Assembly: GCA_938003725.1 (NCBI GenBank)
Contig: CALKXX010000224.1
Coordinates: forward strand, 1 to 11,106
Source of the DNA: an uncultured Sphingomonadaceae bacterium
GTDB taxonomy: Bacteria; Pseudomonadota; Alphaproteobacteria; Sphingomonadales; Sphingomonadaceae
Reading direction: 5' to 3'
Length of the DNA stretch: 11,106 bases
Part shown: piece after piece, positions 1 through 6,050 of the stretch
Numbering within the stretch: position 1 is the first letter of the stretch
Layout of the letters: each line of letters begins with the position of its first letter
The notes under the pieces: model-generated
Told to the model about the DNA's origin: nothing
The model's input: the letters and a program-made list of their open reading frames with translations, nothing else
The model's database searches: none
Position numbers and translations under genes: made by a program

Positions 1-346
1 TCAGTAATCTCTGTGTACAGCCGGTAAAGCCGCCCGCTCCGGTTGGAGAACAGCTTTGGGTGCCGCTTTTCCCAACATACTCATAGGCCCGGACCCGTTC
101 GGACCAGGCTTCGTTTTTCGCGTCATTAGGGTTGCCGCGCAGTGTTTCGGGAATCCGGTATCGCTCGCCTTCATCCTTACGGGCACAAACGACAATTTCA
201 TTCTCGCTACTTTGCGGACACACATCATCGCCATAAATAACCAACTGATTGACCCGGTCACCGGCTTGATCCTGCGCACTGGCGGGAGCCGTCATCACAA
301 GCCCGGAAGCGAGCAAAGAGGCGGAAAATATTGCAATATTCTTCAT
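1..346 (-). CDS. Small secreted four-cysteine protein, 3'-truncated by the window edge
   Basis: The frame opens at an ATG at 346 behind a good Shine-Dalgarno (AAAGGAA, about 5 nt upstream). It stays open for 115 codons to the window edge, so the C-terminus is missing. Residues 1-24 look like a Sec signal peptide: MKN, a hydrophobic core, then a PASA|Q signal-peptidase I site. The mature part is polar and has four cysteines (C43, C54, C99, C110). It carries the segment EIVVCAR (residues 50-56) followed by ERYRIPETLR (61-70). I remember this pattern from short uncharacterised exported proteins of sphingomonads, but I know no assigned function. An overlapping 92-codon frame starting at 279 lacks a signal peptide and ribosome site and is its shadow. 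The gene lies 53 nt downstream of coq7 and dsbB. The paired cysteines suggest a periplasmic protein with disulfides (inference). Confidence 0.85.
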   Translation of the reverse strand, partial: MKNIAIFSASLLASGLVMTAPASAQDQAGDRVNQLVIYGDDVCPQSSENEIVVCARKDEGERYRIPETLRGNPNDAKNEAWSERVRAYEYVGKSGTQSCSPTGAGGFTGCTQRLL

Positions 347-399
347 ATCATTTCCTTTGCCGTCAGCGCAATGAACGCCCGCTGAAGCACATTATGTCA

Positions 400-951
400 T
401 CAAATTCGTTTGGAAAGTCCGATGGCCACACGGCATCCCATTCTGATGGCGGCGCTTAAAAAGGGATAGCCAGGGGTTTCTTCAGCACCGGAAGCGATTG
501 CTGTTTCCTTATGCTCTAGCTCCTCTTCCCGAAACTTTGCGATCATCGCCGACAATTCCGGATCATTTTCGGTTTCCAACTGGTCCAATTGTTCCTGATA
601 ATGCTGGTCAATTTCGGTTTCCACCGCCGCCGTACACGCCATAGCCGCACGCGGCCCCATCGCCGCGGTCGTGGCGCCCAGCGCATATCCCGCTGCCTTC
701 CAGAAAGGTTGCAATATCGTCGGACGGACCCCGCGCTCTGCAATCATCCGGTCAAATGCGTCCAAATGCACCTGTTCCTGGTCTGCCATATGGCGGATCG
801 CGCCGCTATCGGGCGCGTCATCACCCATGACGGCCAACTGTCCGGCATAAATCCGGGCAGCACCATATTCCCCGGCCTGATTTACCCGGATCATCGAGGC
901 AATATCGGCCTTTGCCCTGCCAAGTTCCGGGGCTTTTACTTTTTCAGCCAT
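400..951 (-). CDS. coq7: COQ7-type demethoxyubiquinone hydroxylase (ubiquinone C6 hydroxylation)
   Basis: 183 residues. COQ7 is a di-iron carboxylate monooxygenase. It hydroxylates the demethoxyubiquinone ring with O2, the penultimate step of ubiquinone synthesis, at the cytoplasmic face of the membrane. The ferritin-like ligand set is complete: E28 (NQAGEYGA), E59-x-x-H62 (EQVHL), E111 (AVETEIDQHY) and E144-x-x-H147 (EELEH). Length and the near-C-terminal amphipathic 'AAIRMGCRVAIGLSKRI' tail match the bacterial family. The ATG at 951 overlaps the dsbB stop by 8 nt, and a strong GGAAGGG site lies about 10 nt upstream inside dsbB, so translation is probably coupled. COQ7 is the O2-dependent alternative to the flavin hydroxylase UbiF and is usual in alphaproteobacteria. 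Confidence 0.96.
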   Translation of the reverse strand: MAEKVKAPELGRAKADIASMIRVNQAGEYGAARIYAGQLAVMGDDAPDSGAIRHMADQEQVHLDAFDRMIAERGVRPTILQPFWKAAGYALGATTAAMGPRAAMACTAAVETEIDQHYQEQLDQLETENDPELSAMIAKFREEELEHKETAIASGAEETPGYPFLSAAIRMGCRVAIGLSKRI

Positions 952-1429
952 TGGTTTTGCCCTTCCGGTTCATTGCCGACAATGTGAATATGAGCATGGC
1001 ACCGCCGACGGACAAGAGAAAGTTGAACCCGGCTAACGAGATACCAAATAGCGACCAAGGCGCAACGTCACACCGTGCCAGCGGCGCATTCAGGATTGAT
1101 TCCAGCATATCACCACCCGCTTCGGGAGCGGTGGCACAACTGGTAATACCTTCCCACCAGCCATATTCGACCCCGGCATGAAAACCGCCAATCAATCCGC
1201 TGGCCAATATAGCAAGTGCGGCCAACAGGATCATCATTCTGGACCCGGCGATTTGATTGAACATGATGCCCAACAGCGCAAATATCAAAGCGGCGAGATG
1301 CGGCCATCTTTGCCACATGCACATTTCACAGGGGTAGAGCCCAAATATATATTCGCTGATCAGCGCACCCCCGAGCAAACCGGACGGGATGATCAATGCC
1401 AGCCAATAGGGAGAGCGTAAAAAAGCCAA
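944..1429 (-). CDS. dsbB: DsbB-family disulfide oxidoreductase, TTG start
   Basis: 161 residues with four predicted transmembrane helices (about 8-30, 43-60, 64-83, 127-153). DsbB reoxidises periplasmic DsbA and passes the electrons to ubiquinone. Both redox pairs are present: C34-x-x-C37 (YPCEMCMWQR) in the first periplasmic loop, and C98/C120 in the second loop. The second loop also has the 'GVEYGWWEG' stretch common in alphaproteobacterial DsbB. The start must be TTG at 1429 (or CTG at 1432), because the next methionine is residue 36, inside the active-site motif. The ctpA stop TAG supplies the first bases of the TAGGG ribosome site, 7 nt before the TTG. The gene sits 9 nt after ctpA and overlaps coq7 by 8 nt. 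Confidence 0.94.
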   Translation of the reverse strand: MAFLRSPYWLALIIPSGLLGGALISEYIFGLYPCEMCMWQRWPHLAALIFALLGIMFNQIAGSRMMILLAALAILASGLIGGFHAGVEYGWWEGITSCATAPEAGGDMLESILNAPLARCDVAPWSLFGISLAGFNFLLSVGGAMLIFTLSAMNRKGKTNG

Positions 1430-1438
1430 GGTCAGGCC

Positions 1439-2791
1439 CTAGTTTTTCGCCGACACCTGCTTTTTCGCAGATTTTGCGATCGCAACCTTCATACCATCCG
1501 GGCCGAGGCGCCCGATCGTCTGCAGGGCATAGTGCATCTGGAAATCTTCAATGCCATCTTTTTCAAGCTGTTCCGCCGTTTCGGTGAAACGTGGATCTTC
1601 CTTTATATCCTCTTCCAGCACATCATCGTCCAGCTTCACTTCATTGATGAGGTGGCGGCGTAGATCGGATTCGCGAAAACGTGGACGGGTTTTATAGTCC
1701 GGATCGGAAAGCTGCGGCACCATGATATCGGGTTCGATTCCGCCCTCCTGCACCGACTTCCCGGATGGTGTGTAATAGCGTGCGGTCGTCAAACGCAGAG
1801 CAGATGTATTGGACAGCGGCAACAGCGTCTGCACCGATCCTTTACCAAAACTGCGCTCTCCCATGACCAGCCCGCGATGATGATCCTGCAATGCGCCAGC
1901 AACAATTTCAGAGGCGGACGCAGAGCCAGCGTCAATAAGAACAATCACCGGCAGGCCGCCAGTGGCATCACCGCTTTTTGCAAAATAGCGCTCAATGTCC
2001 GATTTTTCACGGCCTCGCTGTGACACAATTTCGCCGCGCGAAAGAAATACATCGGACACCGCCACCGCTTCATCCAGCAAACCGCCAGGATTGGAACGCA
2101 TGTCCAGAATATAGCCCAGCGGCTTTTTACCCAGCGATTTGTCAACACCGGCAATGGCCGCTTTCACATCGGCCCCGACATCCGCGGAAAAACTGTTCAG
2201 GCTGATTACGCCGACATTATCTTTCACTTCCCACGTCACCGGCTTCAGATCGATGATCGCACGGTCCATCGATACGTCAAAGGGTTTGTCGCGGCCCGGG
2301 CGGACGATAGTCAGACTGATCGGTGTGCCAGGTTTACCGCGCATTTCTTCAACCGCTTCGTCCAGCGTACCGCCGTAAATCAGCGCACCATCGATATGGG
2401 TAATATAGTCACCCGCCTTCACCCCTGCTTTGTCAGCCGGCGTATCCTTGAACGGAGCTATCACCTTTACCGCACCATCTTCCATCGTAACCGACAGACC
2501 AAGGCCGCCATAATTGCCATCGGTTTGCGTCCGCAAGGTTTCAAAGTCACTGGCGTCGAGGAAACTGCTGTGCGGGTCAAGGCTGGCCAACATGCCGTTA
2601 ATCGCCCCCTTGATCAGATCTGCGTCATCGACCGTATCGACATAGTCATTTCGAACGCGGTCAAACACACTCATAAACTGTTCCATTTCCCGATAGGTTT
2701 TCGCATCTACCGCTGAAATCGCAGAGGTCGTGGCGGGCAGCAGAGCTACGGTCAAAACCAGAGCGGATGCTTGAAAGAACTGCTTTTTCAT
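1439..2791 (-). CDS. ctpA: Carboxy-terminal processing protease CtpA, S41 family, periplasmic
   Basis: 450 residues from the ATG at 2791. That start is chosen because it gives a signal peptide (MKKQFFQASALVLTVALL, likely cleaved near residue 24) and has an AGGA site upstream. The frame is open further to 2866, but the extra 25 residues spoil the signal peptide. Order: a helical N-terminal part with the S41 segment SLDPHSSFL (70-78), a PDZ domain (about 84-165, GGLGLSV), and an S41 protease core (about 190-350). The Ser/Lys dyad is visible: S292 in GSASASE (289-295), K317 in GKGSVQ (316-321), with Q321 matching the third catalytic residue of CtpB. Such enzymes cleave periplasmic or inner-membrane proteins from the C-terminus, and several regulate peptidoglycan hydrolases. 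It lies next to an envC-like gene and heads a group with dsbB and coq7. Confidence 0.95.
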   Translation of the reverse strand: MKKQFFQASALVLTVALLPATTSAISAVDAKTYREMEQFMSVFDRVRNDYVDTVDDADLIKGAINGMLASLDPHSSFLDASDFETLRTQTDGNYGGLGLSVTMEDGAVKVIAPFKDTPADKAGVKAGDYITHIDGALIYGGTLDEAVEEMRGKPGTPISLTIVRPGRDKPFDVSMDRAIIDLKPVTWEVKDNVGVISLNSFSADVGADVKAAIAGVDKSLGKKPLGYILDMRSNPGGLLDEAVAVSDVFLSRGEIVSQRGREKSDIERYFAKSGDATGGLPVIVLIDAGSASASEIVAGALQDHHRGLVMGERSFGKGSVQTLLPLSNTSALRLTTARYYTPSGKSVQEGGIEPDIMVPQLSDPDYKTRPRFRESDLRRHLINEVKLDDDVLEEDIKEDPRFTETAEQLEKDGIEDFQMHYALQTIGRLGPDGMKVAIAKSAKKQVSAKN

Positions 2792-2823
2792 ATTGGAAAT
2801 CCTGTGGGTATAAATCTGTGTCA

Positions 2824-2853
2824 AATATAAGCCTGAAATGCGCATAAAGCCAA
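2824..2853 (-). promoter_or_regulatory. Candidate promoter for ctpA-dsbB-coq7
   Basis: On the minus strand there is a TTGGCT (-35, 2848-2853), an 18-nt spacer and TATATT (-10, 2824-2829, five of six consensus bases). This would start transcription about 25-30 nt before the ctpA ATG. It lies in the 129-bp gap between the envC-like gene and ctpA, the only sizeable gap in the minus-strand block. The gap is clearly AT-richer than the genes. No terminator follows envC, so read-through from the upstream operon is also possible. The call rests on motif matching alone. Confidence 0.35.
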
Positions 2854-2920
2854 GTATCTTAACCAAATATGACGCTTTGCTTCGATCAACAGCATTTATA
2901 TCACAAAGCTATCGGCAAAT

Positions 2921-4117
2921 TTACCCGACGAGAGCGGCAATATCAATCGGCCGGCCGTTGCGGCGCAGCTCGACAGTGACGGTTGGCTCGTCATTTCCGG
3001 ATCGGCCAACCGGCGCGCCCTGTACCACCTCTTCGCCGACATCCACGCTGGTATTTGCCATATTGGTAATCAGGCTGGTCCAACCCGCTTCATGTTCGAT
3101 AATCAGGATGTTGCCATAGCCCCGATAACGACCAGAATAGGCAATGCGCCCCGCCGCAGGTGCAACAATCTGGGCATTTGCATCAACCGCGATCGTCAAA
3201 CCGCGAGAGCGATATCCACTATCGGAAATCTCTCCCAATCCGGTCACAATCTCTCCAATGACAGGCAGCCGATAGGCACTCGCAATATCCGGATCTCGCG
3301 GCTTCCCGCTAACCGGCGCAGAGCGGCCTTGTCCGGGGCGCAGCATCGGTCCATCAAGATCAGCGAGCGATTCGCGCACCGCTCCGCTACGCTGTATCTG
3401 ATCCATCAGGTCCAATATGTCGCGCGCCTCTTCTCCCAATGCCAAAGCCCGGTCCTGTTCAATTCCGGCATCATTGGCAAATTGCGACGCAGTGATGCGT
3501 TTATTTGCCTCTAGTCCGGCAAGTTGTTTGCGGCGATCCGACAGGCGCTGCTGGCTTTCATTGAGCGATGCAATGGCGCGTACCGATTGCGCGCGCAGCT
3601 TCTCGCCTTGCTGCACTTCTTCACGCAAACTAGCCGTACGCCGTTCAATTTCCGGCAACACAGTCGACATGATGGAGCGGATATAGATGAGTTCATCCAG
3701 TGAGCGGGGTTCGACGAGAGTAAGCGCGGTTGGCTTGCGGGTCATCATCTGTAACGCAGCGGTCAAACGAATAACCGGGCCTTGTTTTTCCGCCAATCGC
3801 GCCCGTTGTTGCTGTTGCAGCCGCCCAACGATGGAAATCCGGGCACGTGCAGCTTTAATATCAGCCTCAGCGCCTTGAATACGCGCCGCAAGAGCAGCCG
3901 CCTCACTACCAAAACGATCCGCGTCATTGCTCGCTGATTCGGCCTGCCGGCGCAGTGCATTGCCGCGCTGCTCAGCCCGTTCCGACTGTTCGCGGGCACT
4001 GATCAACGCGCGTTGTTCCTCCGCCATCGACGATCCCGACGTCTGCGCCGATAGTGCTGCGGCAAAAAATCCGACCGATATAATGAGGGGCAGAATCATT
4101 AATATAGCGCGCAACAT
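2921..4117 (-). CDS. envC: EnvC-like murein hydrolase activator with degenerate LytM (M23) domain
   Basis: 398 residues. Order: signal peptide (1-24, ending ALSA|Q), a long charged coiled coil (about 30-250), a Pro/Gly-rich linker (about 255-280), and a LytM fold (about 284-395). The LytM zinc site is gone. RSRGLTIA (303-310) replaces the HxGxD motif, TNM (351-353) replaces the YxH motif, and VTVEL (380-384) replaces HxHFE. This pattern is typical of EnvC-type activators, which bind and open AmiA/AmiB/AmiC-type amidases at the septum instead of cutting peptidoglycan. The start at 4117 lies 4 nt after the rlmH stop, and an AGGGAAGGG stretch at the end of rlmH serves as ribosome site. The placement rsfS-rlmH-envC-ctpA is a common alphaproteobacterial arrangement. 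An inactive paralogue with another partner cannot be excluded. Confidence 0.9.
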   Translation of the reverse strand: MLRAILMILPLIISVGFFAAALSAQTSGSSMAEEQRALISAREQSERAEQRGNALRRQAESASNDADRFGSEAAALAARIQGAEADIKAARARISIVGRLQQQQRARLAEKQGPVIRLTAALQMMTRKPTALTLVEPRSLDELIYIRSIMSTVLPEIERRTASLREEVQQGEKLRAQSVRAIASLNESQQRLSDRRKQLAGLEANKRITASQFANDAGIEQDRALALGEEARDILDLMDQIQRSGAVRESLADLDGPMLRPGQGRSAPVSGKPRDPDIASAYRLPVIGEIVTGLGEISDSGYRSRGLTIAVDANAQIVAPAAGRIAYSGRYRGYGNILIIEHEAGWTSLITNMANTSVDVGEEVVQGAPVGRSGNDEPTVTVELRRNGRPIDIAALVG

Positions 4118-4121
4118 CGGT

Positions 4122-4544
4122 TCACCCTTCCCTGTGATAGGGATGGCCGGCCATGATCGCAGTAGCCCGAAATAGCTGCTCTGCCAACATGGCCCGCGCC
4201 ATTAAATGCGGCCATGTTGCTTTGCCAAATGAAAAAAAGTGATCGGCATCGCCCCGTTCTTCGTCACTCAAACCGTCGGCTGCGCCAATCAGGAACCTTG
4301 CTTCCCTGACGCCATTGTCGCGCCAGTCCTCCAGAACCTTTGCAAATTTTTTGGAGCTCCAATTCTCGCCGGTCTCATCCATCGCAATGATTTTTGTTTG
4401 ACCGTCAATCTTGGGTTTTTTTCCGCCTGTTTCAGGCAGCTCGCTTAGTTTCACATCCCAGGATATGCGCTTCACATAACGTGCCACAAGCTCTGCCTCC
4501 GGACTGCGGCCAATTTTTCCGCGGGCGACGATATGCAATCTCAT
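4122..4544 (-). CDS. rlmH: RlmH, 23S rRNA pseudouridine-1915 N3-methyltransferase
   Basis: 140 residues, slightly shorter than the E. coli enzyme (155). RlmH methylates pseudouridine 1915 in helix 69 of 23S rRNA in assembled 70S ribosomes, using S-adenosylmethionine. It is a SPOUT-class dimer. The family segments are present: MDETGENWSSKKFA (55-68), the SAM loop FLIGAADG (84-91), and the C-terminal knot region FGKATWPHLMARAMLAEQLF (106-125) ending in the diagnostic GHPYHRE (133-139). It starts at the ATG at 4544, 11 nt after the rsfS stop, whose TAGG is the only Shine-Dalgarno-like sequence. Pairing with rsfS is very common in bacteria. Confidence 0.96.
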   Translation of the reverse strand: MRLHIVARGKIGRSPEAELVARYVKRISWDVKLSELPETGGKKPKIDGQTKIIAMDETGENWSSKKFAKVLEDWRDNGVREARFLIGAADGLSDEERGDADHFFSFGKATWPHLMARAMLAEQLFRATAIMAGHPYHREG

Positions 4545-4555
4545 CAGCGCTGGAC

Positions 4556-4960
4556 CTAAGCCTCAGCAATTTCCGTCTGGCCTTCGTCACCGACGGCCCA
4601 CATGCGTTCCAGATTATAGAAACTGCGTACTTCGGGACGGAACAGATGAACAATAACATCGCCGGCATCAATCAGTACCCAGTCGGCATTGGCCAATCCT
4701 TCAATTCGCGCAGTGCCGCCAGCTTGTTTCACCCGCTCTGCCAGTTTCTGGGCAATCGAGGCAACCTGCCGGGTCGAGCGACCTTCCGCGATCACCATAT
4801 GATCCGCGATATTGCTTTTGCCATCCAACGGTATGGATACGATTTCCTGCGCCTGATCGTCATCGAGCGATTGCATTACAAGCGCAAATAGGGCGTCCGA
4901 CTCCGCCTTCCCTTCTTTCGAAGAGGCGGGCGTCAGCGCGTTGCTTTTCGGTTTACTCAA
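4556..4960 (-). CDS. rsfS: Ribosomal silencing factor RsfS, TTG start
   Basis: 134 residues. RsfS binds uL14 on the 50S subunit and blocks joining with 30S when nutrients are low. The RsfS/Iojap domain spans about 22-125. Visible family segments are SDALFALVMQSLDDDQA (21-37), ADWVLIDAGDVIVHLF (92-107) and FYNLERMW (114-121). The start is TTG at 4960, with AGGA placed 6 nt upstream and formed partly from the nadD stop (TAGGA). The first internal ATG is residue 29, inside the conserved domain, so it is too late. The gap to nadD is 8 nt. The first 20 residues are polar and probably disordered, as is usual in alphaproteobacterial members. Confidence 0.94.
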   Translation of the reverse strand: MSKPKSNALTPASSKEGKAESDALFALVMQSLDDDQAQEIVSIPLDGKSNIADHMVIAEGRSTRQVASIAQKLAERVKQAGGTARIEGLANADWVLIDAGDVIVHLFRPEVRSFYNLERMWAVGDEGQTEIAEA

Positions 4961-4968
4961 GTCAAATC

Positions 4969-5610
4969 CTAATCATCTGGGCAAATTAGCCGCCGAGTCA
5001 CCACGTCGCGAACGCAGCGATCAGCATATTCTTCATGCCATTGAGGCCGGGCCATCCGGATTGCGGTGGCCGAGCGGGGGTCGGAACGATAGCGCAAGAA
5101 AGTCAGCGCCGGCACACTCCAATTGGTCCAGTTACCAATCTGTCTCGCAGGGTGGACGAAGCTCCGGAGCCAGGCCATCGCGGGAGCCGCAAAAGCATCG
5201 TCATCATAGCCGGGCCTGCTGATAACTGCAATCGGCAAAAGCCGCGCGATTTTGCGCCAGTCTTTCCAGCGGTGAAATTGGGCCAGATTATCGCTACCCA
5301 TGATCCATATAAATTGCCGTTTGGGGTAACGTCGCACAAGTGCCCGCAATGTGTCATATGTATAGCGCGTGCCCAAATCCTGTTCGATCGCGGTCGGTTT
5401 TATGGTGCTGCGCCGCGTCATTTTTTGCGCAGATGCCAGCCGGGCGTGCAACGGCGCCATATCTTTTGCGCCTTCCTTTAGCGGATTGCCCGGCGAAACC
5501 AGCCACCAGAATTCATCCAGTGCCAGTTGCTCCATGGCAAATAGGCTAATCGAACGGTGCGCGCCATGAGCGGGGTTAAACGATCCGCCTAGAATTCCGG
5601 TCGTTTTCAT
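4969..5610 (-). CDS. nadD: Nicotinate-nucleotide adenylyltransferase NadD
   Basis: 213 residues from the ATG at 5610. NadD joins nicotinate mononucleotide with ATP to give deamido-NAD in NAD synthesis. Visible are the N-terminal nucleotide-binding signature GGSFNPAHGAH (8-18), the MGSDNLAQFHRW segment (104-115) and the C-terminal ATP-binding SATAIR (180-185), a variant of SSTxIR. The signature reads H15-G-A-H18 where the superfamily usually has HxGH, so the conserved glycine is alanine. The start overlaps the stop of the preceding gene as ATGA (4 nt), which implies translational coupling. The frame is open upstream to 5841, but that extension is the shadow of the membrane-protein gene and nothing in it resembles NadD. 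Confidence 0.95.
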   Translation of the reverse strand: MKTTGILGGSFNPAHGAHRSISLFAMEQLALDEFWWLVSPGNPLKEGAKDMAPLHARLASAQKMTRRSTIKPTAIEQDLGTRYTYDTLRALVRRYPKRQFIWIMGSDNLAQFHRWKDWRKIARLLPIAVISRPGYDDDAFAAPAMAWLRSFVHPARQIGNWTNWSVPALTFLRYRSDPRSATAIRMARPQWHEEYADRCVRDVVTRRLICPDD

Positions 5611-6050
5611 GACAGGCGGGGCCACGCCTTCCATGTTCCGATGGCGTAGAACAGGCCATATACCAACACGATGATTGAGCTCCATATGGCAAAGCTGTTC
5701 ACTTTTTCCGGGATCAGGGCAAGCATGGGAAACAGCACCAAGCCCCGCAACAGATAGACTATACTTATGGCAATCAAACCTGTGCGCAGGAGCGGTGGTT
5801 TCCAGACCAGGCCCGCACCGGCAAAAGCAAAATAAGCCCAAGCGGCAAGGACCAGCGCAATCCCAATCGTGATAATCACCGGATAGAGCGAACCTTCTTC
5901 CGCCATCCTAGCCATATCTTCACCGGCCCCAAAAAACCTGTACCATTCGGGACCACCAATGATCACGCCAATATGCAACAGGCTGGCCAAAAGGCTTAAT
6001 ATGCCGCCACCGATCAGTAACTTTTGGCCCAAGGCGATGGAGATTTCCAT
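5607..6050 (-). CDS. Unnamed four-helix membrane protein between proA and nadD
   Basis: 147 residues from the ATG at 6050. I do not recognise a named family. Four hydrophobic segments are predicted (about 11-33, 56-77, 89-111, 120-139). A loop after the first helix reads GPEWYRFFGAGEDMARMAEE (34-53) and mixes aromatic and acidic residues. A basic/proline turn (WKPPLLRTG, 83-91) lies between helices two and three. The ATG overlaps the proA stop by one base (TGATG), and the stop overlaps nadD as ATGA, so the gene is locked into the operon on both sides. A frame start at 6086 is possible, but it lies inside proA and adds a polar N-terminus with no benefit. The function is unknown. A small-molecule or NAD-related transport role is only a guess from context. 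Confidence 0.88.
   Translation of the reverse strand: MEISIALGQKLLIGGGILSLLASLLHIGVIIGGPEWYRFFGAGEDMARMAEEGSLYPVIITIGIALVLAAWAYFAFAGAGLVWKPPLLRTGLIAISIVYLLRGLVLFPMLALIPEKVNSFAIWSSIIVLVYGLFYAIGTWKAWPRLS

Noticed and set aside
363..385. 6-bp inverted repeat (TCAGCG/CGCTGA) between coq7 and the small secreted gene as a terminator
   Set aside because: The stem is short, the loop is 11 nt and no T-run follows on the minus strand.
1429..1441. ctpA and dsbB lie in the same frame, separated by one TAG and three codons, suggesting a read-through fusion
   Set aside because: Each protein is complete in length. A fusion would put a periplasmic protease on the N-terminus of DsbB, which should be cytoplasmic. 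The TAG instead fits as part of a ribosome site.
4394..4891. 165-codon plus-strand open frame
   Set aside because: It is antisense to rlmH and rsfS, both clear conserved genes, and shows no recognisable domain.
5611..5841. N-terminal extension of nadD by 77 residues
   Set aside because: The extra residues match no NadD feature and overlap the membrane-protein gene. The ATG at 5610 begins right at the nucleotide-binding strand, as in the family.
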